DNA of 41,292 bases from an uncultured Actinomycetes bacterium (GTDB lineage: Bacteria > Actinomycetota > Acidimicrobiia > IMCC26256 > PALSA-555): the NCBI GenBank assembly GCA_937927875.1, contig CALEYV010000089.1, positions 1 to 41,292 of the forward strand, in the 5' to 3' direction. Below the pieces are notes generated by a model. That model ran no database searches. It saw only the letters and a program-made list of their open reading frames with translations, and was not told the origin of the DNA. The position numbers and the translations under genes were made by a program. Position 1 is the stretch's first letter; each line of letters begins with the position of its first letter. Positions 30,750 to 39,014 of the stretch are shown one piece after another.

Positions 30750-31940
30750 TCAGCCGGCGGCGTCGGCGCGACGCCGCGACAGCAAGAGCAGCGCCAGCGG
30801 GGGGAACAGCACCACCGTCAGCAGCCCGGCGCTGATGATGGCGGCCGCGGTGTCGGCGTCGATCGTGTGCAGCTGGGTGCCGAGGCGAGCGGCCACGACC
30901 GGGAAGGTCAGCGACGTGGCCTGCAGCAGTCCGGCCGCCGCGGCCTGCCGCCCGTCGCAGAGGCGACGGTAGAGGACCGCGGGCCCGGCCCGGACGACGA
31001 GGAACAGCAGCACCAGCACCGGGACCATGACGATGGTCGCCGGCTCGCTGACCAGCGCGTCGGCGCTGAACTGCAGCCCGCTGGTCACGAAGAAGGCCGG
31101 GATCAAGAACCCGTAGCCGATGGCGTCGAGCTTCGAGCGCAGGCGCTCGTTGGTGAGCCGCTCCTCGGGATCGGTGAGCCGCAGCAGCGCGCCGGCGACG
31201 AAGGCGCCGAGCACCGCCTCGAACCCGAGGTTGCTCGACAGCGCCACGAACACGGCGAGGACGAGCATGGCGACCCGGACCCCGAGCTGGGCCGAGGTCT
31301 CGCCCTCGCGGGCCAGCGCGTGCGCGAAGCGCGGCGACCGCTCGATCCTGGTGAGGCCGAGCGCGACGACCACGACGAGGAGCGCGAACCCGATGAGCAG
31401 GAAGAGCTGGCTGCCGAAGCTGGCGCCGCTCCCCGAGTAGAAGAGGGCGAGGGCGAGGATCGCCCCGAACTCCCCCACCGAGCTCGCCGCCAGAACCAGC
31501 TGCCCGTACGGCGAGAAGGTCTGCCCGGCGTCCCGGAGGACGGGGACGACCAGGCCGAGCGACGTCGACGCCAGCACGATGGCGATGAAGAGGACCTTGT
31601 TGTCCGAGTCGATCGACGCGATGACAACGCCGCCGCCCAGGGCCAGCGCGGCCGAGACGCCATAGGCGGCGAGGATCGGGGCCACCCGGCCCCGCAGCGC
31701 CGACAGGTTGAGCTCGAGGCCAGCGAGGAAGAGGAGGAACGACAGCCCGATCAGCCCGAGCACGCTGACCGGGGCGTCGACGTGCACCCACCCGAGCACC
31801 GACGGCCCGACCACGATGCCGAGGACGATCTCGAGCACGACGGCCGGCATCCGCAGCCGGGGCACGAGCGACACCAACAGTGGCGCCGCGAGCGCGATCG
31901 CGGCGACCGCGAGCAGCGAGCCGTACGACGTGTCGTGCAC
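30750..31940 (-). CDS. CPA2-family cation:proton antiporter
   Basis: This 396-residue protein has about 11-12 TM helices and matches the Na+/H+ exchanger domain of KefB/NapA-like CPA2 transporters. Motifs include EIVLGIVVGPSVLG, LFLAGLELNLSALRG, ASSVGEFGAILALALF and AVLGAFVAGALL. There is no C-terminal RCK/TrkA domain. It exchanges Na+ or K+ for protons at the cytoplasmic membrane; the ion is unknown. The GTG at 31940 lies 6 nt after a TAGACG hexamer. Confidence 0.85.
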   Translation of the reverse strand: MHDTSYGSLLAVAAIALAAPLLVSLVPRLRMPAVVLEIVLGIVVGPSVLGWVHVDAPVSVLGLIGLSFLLFLAGLELNLSALRGRVAPILAAYGVSAALALGGGVVIASIDSDNKVLFIAIVLASTSLGLVVPVLRDAGQTFSPYGQLVLAASSVGEFGAILALALFYSGSGASFGSQLFLLIGFALLVVVVALGLTRIERSPRFAHALAREGETSAQLGVRVAMLVLAVFVALSSNLGFEAVLGAFVAGALLRLTDPEERLTNERLRSKLDAIGYGFLIPAFFVTSGLQFSADALVSEPATIVMVPVLVLLFLVVRAGPAVLYRRLCDGRQAAAAGLLQATSLTFPVVAARLGTQLHTIDADTAAAIISAGLLTVVLFPPLALLLLSRRRADAAG

Positions 31941-31946
31941 CGGCTC

Positions 31947-31952
31947 CGTCTA
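31947..31952 (-). promoter_or_regulatory. Candidate -10 hexamer TAGACG of the antiporter (leaderless)
   Basis: TAGACG on the minus strand ends 6 nt before the GTG at 31940; no purine-rich ribosome-binding site is evident in between. Confidence 0.35.
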
Positions 31953-32020
31953 CCAAACGGCCCGACCGGCGTCGACCGGCCGAACCCTCGGCGCCGGGGA
32001 GCGAAGCCGCGACCCTTCAG

Positions 32021-32026
32021 TAGGGT
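32021..32026 (+). promoter_or_regulatory. Candidate -10 element TAGGGT of the cupin gene
   Basis: TAGGGT lies 29 nt before the cupin ATG. The leader contains a strong AGGAGG ribosome-binding site at 32046-32051, so this is a conventional leadered promoter. Confidence 0.35.
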
Positions 32027-32055
32027 GTCGGCCGACGACGGGTCCAGGAGGCGTG

Positions 32056-32439
32056 ATGGACGTTCGGTCAATCGAGGACGTGGAGCCCGAGGTCGAGCAC
32101 AACGGGACGGTCCCGGTCTGGTGGCTCGTGCGCCCGCGGGAGATGTTCGACATCACCGACGGCGGATACCTCGAGCTCGCCAACGAGTTCGAGGTGAAGG
32201 GCGGGGAGATGGTGTTCCCCCACTCGCACCCGACCCACGAGTTCTATTACGTCACGTCCGGCCGCGGGATCATGACGATCGACGGCGAGGACCGGCCGAT
32301 CGCCCAGGGCGACCTCGTCTACATCCCGCCCGACCAGGTCCACAGCCTCCGGCCGGTCAGCGACCACGCCCCCATCCACTGCTTCTGCTTCGCGGTGGGC
32401 GTGAAGGGCGCCGGCCCCATCGACTACACGACCCACTGA
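32056..32439 (+). CDS. Single-domain cupin
   Basis: This 127-residue protein is a one-domain cupin barrel. Motif 1 HSHPTHEFYYVTSGRG supplies two His and a Glu, and motif 2 PPDQVHSL supplies the third His of a mononuclear metal site. Small cupins act as dioxygenases, isomerases or ligand sensors; no specific reaction can be assigned. AGGAGG lies four bases before the ATG. An SRPBCC gene follows after 45 nt. Confidence 0.85.
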   Translation: MDVRSIEDVEPEVEHNGTVPVWWLVRPREMFDITDGGYLELANEFEVKGGEMVFPHSHPTHEFYYVTSGRGIMTIDGEDRPIAQGDLVYIPPDQVHSLRPVSDHAPIHCFCFAVGVKGAGPIDYTTH

Positions 32440-32484
32440 GCGCGGCCGAAGGCGCGGACCGGCTGTCAGCGCGAGGACGACGCG

Positions 32485-32964
32485 GTGCGAGAACACGAGT
32501 ACACGCTCGAGCTCCCGCACTCGGCGGCCCGGCTGTGGGCCCTCTTCCAGGACTACGACCACTGGGCCGACTACGCGCCGATGGTGAAGCGGGTGGACGT
32601 CCTGTGGGCCGGCGACGAGCACCACAACGGTCGACTCCGCCGGGTCATCTACAAGATGCCGTTCGGCCGCGAGGGCGCCGCGCTCGAGCTCGTCCACGAC
32701 GTCGAGCCGGGGGTCGGGTACACGTACACGATGATCAGCCGCGAGCCCGGCAACGACCAGACGGGGAAGGTCAGGCTGGAGCCGATCGGGCCCCACCAGA
32801 CCCGGCTCCACTTCGAGGAGCGGTACCACCTCACCAAGGCCCCGTGGCGCTGGTTCGAGGGGCCGATCTACCGGTTCATCAACCGCCAGAACGAGGCCAG
32901 CATGCGGGCCGCCTCGGCCTGGCTGGACGGCCACCCCGAGTACCGGGCCGATCTCGCCGCCTGA
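32485..32964 (+). CDS. SRPBCC (START-like) ligand-binding protein
   Basis: This 159-residue protein shows a polyketide cyclase/dehydrase-type SRPBCC pattern: YTLELPHSAARLWALFQDYDHWADYAP at the N-terminus, a sheet-rich middle (GVGYTYTMISREPG, QTRLHFEERYHL) and a C-terminal helix (FINRQNEASMRAASAWLDG). These helix-grip proteins bind hydrophobic ligands or catalyse cyclisation. The GTG start follows a GAGGA sequence. It is probably co-transcribed with the cupin. Confidence 0.75.
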   Translation: MREHEYTLELPHSAARLWALFQDYDHWADYAPMVKRVDVLWAGDEHHNGRLRRVIYKMPFGREGAALELVHDVEPGVGYTYTMISREPGNDQTGKVRLEPIGPHQTRLHFEERYHLTKAPWRWFEGPIYRFINRQNEASMRAASAWLDGHPEYRADLAA

Positions 32965-33039
32965 CCCGTACCAGGGCAGGCGCGTCCCGCCCGGTCCCGG
33001 AACCGACAACAATGCTGGGATCCCGGAGCCAGCCTCGCC

Positions 33040-33798
33040 GTGACGGCGCTCGATGCACCGACCCAGCCCCGGGTCGCCCGGTGGGGACCCGCCCGCGGCC
33101 GGGTCCCGCCGCGCCGGACGCCGACGCGAGTCCCGACCGCCGTCCTCCTCCCGTCGGCCGCGCCGAGCCCGCCGACCCCTGCCACCTCGGCCCGGCCCCG
33201 ACCGCGCCGCCCGACGCGGGTCGCGCTGGTCGCGGGCGCGCTCGCGGCCGGGCTGCTGACCGGCGCCGCGCTCGCGGTCCTCGGCGTCGGCGTCGCGCCG
33301 ACCGCGGCCGGGCCCGACCGCGCCGCGGCCTTGCGGGCCGTGCAGCGGCTCGGGATCGTCGGCCCCGGCCCCCAGCCCATGGACGTCACCTTCACGATGG
33401 ACACCGGGTCCCGGCTACCCGGGCTCGGCAGCACCATCACCTACGAGGCGGTCGGGACCGACGCCGCCACGGTCGACCTCAGCCAGGTCGCGGCGGCCGA
33501 CGTGCAGGTGCGCGGCAGCGGCCTGACCGTGCGCATCCCGAGCGCGCACCTGGCGACGCCGGTCCTCGACGAGTCGAGCAGCGGCGTCCGCAATCAGGAC
33601 GAGGGGTTCTTGGCCGGGCTGTTCGGCACCGGCGACGTCAACCCGAGCGATCTGCGCAGCGCCGCCCGCTCACACCTGAGCGACCAGGCCCAGAGCCTCG
33701 GGCTGTCGGAGACGGCCCAGCGAGTCGCGGTCGCCGCGGTCAAGGCGGCCCTGCGACCGCTCGGGATCACCGCGGTCGACGTCACCGTCGCCGGCTGA
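33040..33798 (+). CDS. DUF4230 membrane-anchored protein
   Basis: This protein of about 252 residues has an N-terminal cytoplasmic segment of about 65 residues rich in Pro/Arg/Thr and a TM helix (ALVAGALAAGLLTGAALAVLGVG). A DUF4230-like outer domain follows: EAVGTDAATVDLSQVAAADVQVRGSG in two parts, VRIPSAHLATPVLDE, and ARSHLSDQAQSLGLSETAQRVAV. The family is common near cell-envelope genes and of unknown role. The GTG at 33040 fixes the start tentatively, and the disordered leader is unusually long. Confidence 0.7.
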   Translation: MTALDAPTQPRVARWGPARGRVPPRRTPTRVPTAVLLPSAAPSPPTPATSARPRPRRPTRVALVAGALAAGLLTGAALAVLGVGVAPTAAGPDRAAALRAVQRLGIVGPGPQPMDVTFTMDTGSRLPGLGSTITYEAVGTDAATVDLSQVAAADVQVRGSGLTVRIPSAHLATPVLDESSSGVRNQDEGFLAGLFGTGDVNPSDLRSAARSHLSDQAQSLGLSETAQRVAVAAVKAALRPLGITAVDVTVAG

Positions 33799-33817
33799 TC
33801 CGCACGGGCGGGCGCGG

Positions 33818-34261
33818 TCAGGCGTTCGAGTAGACGCGGGTCGGGCTGACGAGCACGACCACGCGGCGCTCCTCGGCCATGGCGCGGTCGTACGCGTCCC
33901 AGTCATCGTGGGTCCCACCGGCGGCGCGGAAGACGGCCCGCAGCAGCTCCGCCCTCGCCGCCTCGTCGACGCCGTCGTAGGGGTCGTCGGGGCCGACCAG
34001 CTCGGTGGAGCCCTCGACCGCGGCCCACTGCCATCCCGAGCGCGCCACCAGCGTCATGCGGGGGTCCCGGCGCAGGTGACGCAGTTTCAGCGCGTCGCCG
34101 CGGGCGACGAACGCCGCCACCGGCTCGCCACGCGCCGGATGGTCGAGGACGCCGACGTTGACGACCGACGCCTGCACCGATCCGTCCCGACGCGTCGTGC
34201 ACACGACCGCCAGGTACCGCTCGGAGGCGAGCACGTTCTCGAAGTCGGGAAGCGAAGCCAC
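33818..34261 (-). CDS. PPOX-class F420-dependent oxidoreductase
   Basis: This 147-residue split-barrel protein matches the pyridoxamine oxidase-like F420-binding class: DFENVLASERYLAVVCTTRRDG at the N-terminus, QASVVNVGVLDHP, KLRHLRRDPRMTLVARSG and WQWAAVEGSTELVGPD. Such enzymes use deazaflavin F420 for reductions, or bind F420 in signalling. The GTG at 34261 lies exactly 6 nt after TACACT. It is divergent from the nitroreductase gene with only 56 nt between start codons, so both are probably regulated together. Confidence 0.85.
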   Translation of the reverse strand: MASLPDFENVLASERYLAVVCTTRRDGSVQASVVNVGVLDHPARGEPVAAFVARGDALKLRHLRRDPRMTLVARSGWQWAAVEGSTELVGPDDPYDGVDEAARAELLRAVFRAAGGTHDDWDAYDRAMAEERRVVVLVSPTRVYSNA

Positions 34262-34267
34262 CGGCGG

Positions 34268-34273
34268 AGTGTA
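34268..34273 (-). promoter_or_regulatory. Candidate -10 hexamer TACACT (leaderless)
   Basis: TACACT on the minus strand fits TAnnnT fully and ends 6 nt before the GTG of the PPOX gene. No Shine-Dalgarno sequence is present. Confidence 0.5.
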
Positions 34274-34304
34274 CGAGCCTCCCGGCCGCGTCCGAACTGG
34301 CGGA

Positions 34305-34310
34305 TACCGT
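34305..34310 (+). promoter_or_regulatory. Candidate -10 hexamer TACCGT (leaderless)
   Basis: TACCGT ends 7 nt before the nitroreductase ATG at 34318. Together with TACACT on the other strand it makes a compact divergent promoter pair. GGGG next to the ATG is too close for a normal ribosome-binding site. Confidence 0.45.
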
Positions 34311-34317
34311 GCCGGGG

Positions 34318-34977
34318 ATGGCGGACGGGTTCAACGACCCGGTGGATCACATCCTCACGACGACGCGCGCGGTCCGGCGCCGACTCGACCTCGACCGCCC
34401 GGTTGATCCCGCGCTCGTGCGCGAGTGCCTGACCATCGCCCTGCAGGCTCCGACGGGCGGCAACAACCAGGGCTGGCACTTCGTCGTGGTCACGGAGCCG
34501 GCGACCCGGGCGGCGATCGCCGACGTGTTCCGGCGCGGCGCGATCGCCTACGCGGGGCGGCGCGACAAGCCGAGCCCGCCTCGTAAGACGAGGAGCGACG
34601 CCGAGCGGGAGGCCCGGCGCCGGGTCATGGCCTCGGCCGGCTACCTGTTCGAGCATCTCCAGCGGGTGCCGGTGCTCGTCATCCCCTGCATCGAGGGCCG
34701 GGCCGAGGCCGGCACGCTGGTGGACCAGGCCACGGCGTTCGGCTCGATCCTCCCCGCGGTGTGGAGCTTCATGCTGGCGGCCCGGGCCCGGGGCCTCGGC
34801 ACGTCGTGGACGACGGCGCACCTCGAGGCCGAGGAGGAGACGGCCGCGCTGCTCGGCATCCCGTTCGAGACGGTGACCCAGGTCGCACTGGTGCCGGTCG
34901 CGCACACCGTCGGCGCCGACTTCCGGCCGGCGCCGCGCCGGGAGCTGGACTCGGTCCTCCACTGGGACCGGTGGTAG
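34318..34977 (+). CDS. Nitroreductase-family FMN oxidoreductase
   Basis: This protein of about 219 residues carries the nitroreductase FMN fold: TTTRAVRRRLDLDRPVD, LTIALQAPTGGNNQGWHFVVV, then FGSILPAVWSFMLAARARGLGTSW and LLGIPFETVTQVALVPVAHT. The internal segment RRDKPSPPRKTRSDAE is a variable loop. Members reduce nitro compounds, quinones or enones using NAD(P)H. The ATG at 34318 is preferred to the GTG at 34309, which lies inside the -10-like hexamer. Confidence 0.85.
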   Translation: MADGFNDPVDHILTTTRAVRRRLDLDRPVDPALVRECLTIALQAPTGGNNQGWHFVVVTEPATRAAIADVFRRGAIAYAGRRDKPSPPRKTRSDAEREARRRVMASAGYLFEHLQRVPVLVIPCIEGRAEAGTLVDQATAFGSILPAVWSFMLAARARGLGTSWTTAHLEAEEETAALLGIPFETVTQVALVPVAHTVGADFRPAPRRELDSVLHWDRW

Positions 34978-35096
34978 CGCCGTCGGCCGGACCGCAACCC
35001 CGTAACCGCCCGCTCGCCCGAGATGTCGAGCGCCGACGCGCTCGAGGACCGGCTTGGCGAATGAACGGGCGGGCCGATTCAGGACTCGCCCCTCGA

Positions 35097-36803
35097 TCAC
35101 CCCTGGGCCGTGGATGGCGACTCGGTGCGAGCGGCCGACGTCCGCCCGTCCCGGTCGGCGGGGCCCGGCGAGCATTGGCCGGGCGTTCCGTCGACCCGGT
35201 AGAGCGTGCCGTCGGCGAGGCGTTGCACGCGCTGGAGGGCGCGGGCCGGCAGGCGGCCGCGCGTGGCGTGCGCATCCGGCTTCCCGTACCAGGCGACGTA
35301 CACGGGGGCCGAGCAGGCCCGGTCGGCCAGCTCGTCGACGGTGGGCGGAACGAGGCTGGACGCCGGCCCGAGCGGACCTGGTTGGGGCTCGACCGGCTGG
35401 TGGCCGCTGGCGAAATAGAGCGCCCATGGCGCGTTGGTAATCACGACCGCCCCGGGGGGGAGGCGGCGGACCCGGCGGGCGAGCGCCGAGTGGACGACCG
35501 ACACCGCGGCATAGCCCCGGCCGACCTGGCCGTCGGACCAGGCGACGGTGGTGAACCAGGCGACGTAGAAGGCGAGCGCGGCGCCGCCGACGGCGAGCAG
35601 CACCCGGCGGTCGACGAGCCGTCGCCACCGGGTTGTCGCCGCGCCGTCGGCGGCGCGGGACACCAACCAGGAACCGAGCAGGACGAGCGGCACGTAGACC
35701 GGCATGACGGTCCGCGAGTCCACGCTCGAGCCCGAGAGCTTGCCGGAAACGACGATGAACACGCTGTACACGCCCACGAAGGCGACAAGGGGCACCACAC
35801 TGCGCCGACCGCCGGACTGGTCGTGCCGGCCATGCACGACGGCTCGCAAGCCGAACGCCATGAGCGCAGCGGTCGGGAGGGCGAGCAGCGCCCACAACGC
35901 GACCGCGGTGGTCGGGACGACCAGCTCCTTGATGCCGCCGAGCCACAAGGTGAGAATGCGGTCGACGCCGTCGGGGTTCACGACCCGGGGGCCCAAGAGG
36001 TACGTCGCGTGGGAAGTGGCGTTGCGCGCTATCCACAGCGCGGGCAGCACGGCGCCGACGGTGGTGAAGACGGCCGCGTCCCACAGTCGGGCTCGCAGAC
36101 CCAGCCGGGGCCGGAAGGCGACCAGGGCCAGAACCCCGGTGATGAAGAGCGCGAGCGCGGCGTATCGGATGAGGAATGCGAAGCCGGCCACAGCACCGGC
36201 CCAGGCCACCAGGCGCGGCGAGCGGATCGGCGCCTGGATCGCATCCTCGATCACCAAGACGAACAGGAGCAGCAGCACGCAGAACAGCGGCTCCGACCAT
36301 GCTTCGTCGGTGACGTTCAACAGCGCGGGTGAGCAGGCAATGAGCCCGGTCGTCACCAGCGCGAGGGTTCGCGAGTCGACGTGGCGGCGAACCAGCACCC
36401 AGCTGAGCAGCACGATGCCGGCAAAGGCGCCCGCGTTGAGGGCGCGGGCAGCGGTCAGCACCGAGAGCCCGAGCCACTGGCCGGCGGCGAGCATCGCGGA
36501 GAAGCCGGGCGCGAAGGTCGTGTTCGCCTGCCCCGTCAGGTCGACGTAGCCGTGTCCGGCCGCCAGGTTGCGGGCCGCCGAGATGTAGGTCACCGAATCG
36601 GGCGACAGACCGGGACCGTGGCGGGTCGCGACCCAGGTCGCGAGCCCTGCCACCGCCGCCAGGCTGGCCGGCGCCAGCCAACCCGAGGCCACGCCGCCGC
36701 GAGCGAGTCGGGCGAGCATCGCGAGGCGCCGGTGTTGCCAGATCCGGCGCGGTCGGGCGGCGGGCTGACGATCGCGCGCTCGAGCGAGGCTGTCGACGGT
36801 CAT
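35097..36803 (-). CDS. Polytopic GT-C-like glycosyltransferase/membrane protein
   Basis: This 568-residue protein has about 11 TM helices and a GT-C-type layout. GPGLSPDSVTYISAARNLAAGHGYVD places an acidic residue in the first outer loop, and TFAPGFSAMLAA and LNVTDEAWSEPLFCVLLLLF follow. A soluble outer C-terminus (VVITNAPWALYFASGHQPVEP in part, DELADRACSAPVYVAWYG) is present. It resembles actinobacterial mannosyltransferase-like proteins; donor and acceptor are unknown. Its ATG overlaps the stop of the upstream membrane protein gene (ATGA), so the two are translationally coupled. Confidence 0.7.
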   Translation of the reverse strand: MTVDSLARARDRQPAARPRRIWQHRRLAMLARLARGGVASGWLAPASLAAVAGLATWVATRHGPGLSPDSVTYISAARNLAAGHGYVDLTGQANTTFAPGFSAMLAAGQWLGLSVLTAARALNAGAFAGIVLLSWVLVRRHVDSRTLALVTTGLIACSPALLNVTDEAWSEPLFCVLLLLFVLVIEDAIQAPIRSPRLVAWAGAVAGFAFLIRYAALALFITGVLALVAFRPRLGLRARLWDAAVFTTVGAVLPALWIARNATSHATYLLGPRVVNPDGVDRILTLWLGGIKELVVPTTAVALWALLALPTAALMAFGLRAVVHGRHDQSGGRRSVVPLVAFVGVYSVFIVVSGKLSGSSVDSRTVMPVYVPLVLLGSWLVSRAADGAATTRWRRLVDRRVLLAVGGAALAFYVAWFTTVAWSDGQVGRGYAAVSVVHSALARRVRRLPPGAVVITNAPWALYFASGHQPVEPQPGPLGPASSLVPPTVDELADRACSAPVYVAWYGKPDAHATRGRLPARALQRVQRLADGTLYRVDGTPGQCSPGPADRDGRTSAARTESPSTAQG

Positions 36804-38584
36804 GACGAGTCCGCGCAGACGGCGTCGTGGTCGGTGAGCGAGATCCGCAGCGTGACGCGTTGAGCGCCGGCGACGACGACGCGAGTCCATCCTTCGGGTG
36901 TTTGACTCACGCATGCCCGCCCGACGTCGACGTTCCAGCGGGACGTGTAGCGAACCCGCACCGTGATGACTCCCGCGGCCGTCGCCTGCAGGTCGACGCG
37001 GTCCGGAGTCACGGAGACGACGTGCGCGGGCCCGCTCGCCAGGCCCGGCGAATCGACGACGCGCCAGAGGCGCCAGTGGGCGTTGTGCCAGGCGAGCTGG
37101 AGATAGGGCGGGGGCCGGCGCAGCAGCGCCACTTCGGCTCGAGCCGAGTAGTCCAGTGGCGCGTCGGGCAGCGCAACCCATGCGACACCGGTGTCGGTCA
37201 GCCAATCGCGGTATGTGCTCGCCGTGAGGCGAGCCGACCGATAGAACAGCGCGTTCTGGGCCACGTCGACTTGGCGTTCCCAGCCCCGAGCCAATGGGAT
37301 GACCGGCGCCGCAAAGGCGCTCTCCCAGTGGTTCCGCGTCGCCGGGATCTCAAGCCGTCCGAAGGTTGCCTGACCGGCCAGCTGCGTGAGCAACGGCTGG
37401 AAATAGCTCGAGTTCCGACTCGGGTCTTGGGGCCCGGTCTGGATCGCCGACCACGCCGGGCTCCACTGCCACAACAGGACCGGCAACGCGACGAGCAGCG
37501 CGACCGCCCGCCGGCGTGACGAGAGGCTCCAGGCGGCCACGGCCGCGGGCGCGACGGCCTCCCCAAGCCGACCGAAGTTGCCGCCCAACGGGGTCGGCAA
37601 GACAAACAGGAGGATCGTCGCCACTCCATAGAGCAGCAGCCCGATGCGCACCGCTCGGTAGCGGCCGGGGATCACCAGCAGACCCACGACGCAGAGGGCG
37701 ACGATGATGGCCACGTCCGAGCCCCAGAACGGGAACCAGCCCGGCTCAGGAAACAGCACATCGAGCACGAGCATCGGGGCCAGCGCCAGACCGGTCAGCG
37801 TCAGCAGCCCCCGGCGCTCTCCGCGTGGCGTGGCGAGCACCCACGCCACCAGCGCCAGCACCAAGAACGCGCCCGCGACTTGGCTCAGCAACGGGCAGCA
37901 GATCGTCAGCGCTGCCGCCAGCCAGCGGCGGCGGCGCGTCGCGGCGAGGAGAGCTAGCAGGGTCGCGGCCTCGCCGCTCACGAACGCGAGCTGTCCGATG
38001 GCGACCGGTACCACCATTCCGGCACCGAACAGCACCGCTGGCAGCGCCCCGCCAGGAACCTGGTTGCGGCGCAGCAGCTGGCCGAAGGCCCACGCCGCCG
38101 CGCCGACGCTCAGCACGGCGACGCCGTACAAGCCGAGCGCCGCTCCTAGCGGAGGGAACAGGACGGAGTACGAGAGCAGGTAGTGACCCCCGTACCAGCT
38201 GCCGTCCCACACCAAGAAGCCGTACTGGCGGAACAGGTTGACCCGATAGAGCTGCGTCGCCAGGTCAACGCCACCCCAGTGCAACGCCCACACCACCAGG
38301 ACGCCGGCCATCGCCACGACGGGCGCGGCGAACGAGGCCATCCTCGGCCACGGGCCGCGCAACCTTGCCGACGCGCCGGTGACCGGCGTGCCTCGCGGGG
38401 CCGAGCTCCCCTCCGCTCGGCCCGGGTCCGAGACGCGGTCGCGGGTCGATGTTGACAACTCCAGCACGGCAGATCCGGCGGCTGGCCGGTTCGGGGACCG
38501 TCGAAAACCCACGGTTCGGGTCGGGGGAGCAGTCCGGCCTCGGCCGCCGATCGAAATGTACGGCTCGACGTGTCTGACCGGCAT
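36800..38584 (-). CDS. Large multi-spanning membrane protein of envelope-biosynthesis type
   Basis: This protein of up to 594 residues has about ten TM helices beginning near residue 83 and a beta-rich soluble C-terminus of about 170 residues (TPDRVDLQATAAGVITVRVRYTSRW in parts). QYGFLVWDGSWYGGHYLLSYSVLFPPLG is the most distinctive region, matching actinobacterial integral membrane proteins sometimes annotated as transporters but closer to GT-C enzymes in layout. The first 80 residues are disordered and Arg/Pro-rich; an internal ATG at 38341 is a plausible alternative start. It is followed by an overlapping GT-C-like gene. Confidence 0.65.
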   Translation of the reverse strand: MPVRHVEPYISIGGRGRTAPPTRTVGFRRSPNRPAAGSAVLELSTSTRDRVSDPGRAEGSSAPRGTPVTGASARLRGPWPRMASFAAPVVAMAGVLVVWALHWGGVDLATQLYRVNLFRQYGFLVWDGSWYGGHYLLSYSVLFPPLGAALGLYGVAVLSVGAAAWAFGQLLRRNQVPGGALPAVLFGAGMVVPVAIGQLAFVSGEAATLLALLAATRRRRWLAAALTICCPLLSQVAGAFLVLALVAWVLATPRGERRGLLTLTGLALAPMLVLDVLFPEPGWFPFWGSDVAIIVALCVVGLLVIPGRYRAVRIGLLLYGVATILLFVLPTPLGGNFGRLGEAVAPAAVAAWSLSSRRRAVALLVALPVLLWQWSPAWSAIQTGPQDPSRNSSYFQPLLTQLAGQATFGRLEIPATRNHWESAFAAPVIPLARGWERQVDVAQNALFYRSARLTASTYRDWLTDTGVAWVALPDAPLDYSARAEVALLRRPPPYLQLAWHNAHWRLWRVVDSPGLASGPAHVVSVTPDRVDLQATAAGVITVRVRYTSRWNVDVGRACVSQTPEGWTRVVVAGAQRVTLRISLTDHDAVCADSS

Positions 38585-38695
38585 AAGCCCCGCGGCGCAG
38601 AAGGCGCCCGAGCCGCGAGCAGGGCGTGGGCGCTAGCTGGCTGCCGACGCAGCACCGACCGACGCCGCGCCTGTCGTCCGATCCCCGACGGTCGT

Positions 38696-38914
38696 TCAGC
38701 CGTCGAGGCGAAAGCCGATCTTCATGGTCACCTGGAAATGACCGACCTCGCCGTCGACGATCGACCCTCGCACCTCCGTGACCTCGAACCATTCGAGGTG
38801 CCGCAGCGTCTCGCTCGCCCGCGAGACGCCATTGCGCACCGCACGCTGCAGGCTCTCCCGTGACGTCCCGACAACCTCGGTGACTCGATAGGTGTTATCG
38901 GCCTCCGGTGGCAT
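38696..38914 (-). CDS. Dodecin (flavin-binding)
   Basis: This 72-residue protein is a dodecin, a dodecameric flavin-storage/buffering protein. The beta-alpha-beta-beta pattern is clear: YRVTEVVGTSRESLQRAV, VSRASETLRHLEWFEVTEVRG with the flavin-stacking Trp, and VGHFQVTMKIGFRLDG with the flavin-contacting Gln. Length matches the family (about 65-75). GAGGAGG sits six bases upstream of the ATG. It may buffer FMN/FAD for nearby flavoenzymes. Confidence 0.9.
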   Translation of the reverse strand: MPPEADNTYRVTEVVGTSRESLQRAVRNGVSRASETLRHLEWFEVTEVRGSIVDGEVGHFQVTMKIGFRLDG

Positions 38915-39014
38915 GCCCGACCTCCTCGTTCGTACTCCGGCGCGACCGTAGGCCGTCGGCCTGGCGACGGCGACCGACGTCAACGCGGCGACCAGGGTCG
39001 GCAGGATTGAGAAC

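Noticed and set aside
30867..33833. 988-residue plus-strand open frame
   Set aside because: It runs antisense to the antiporter and out of frame through the cupin, SRPBCC and DUF4230 genes; charged low-complexity sequence only.
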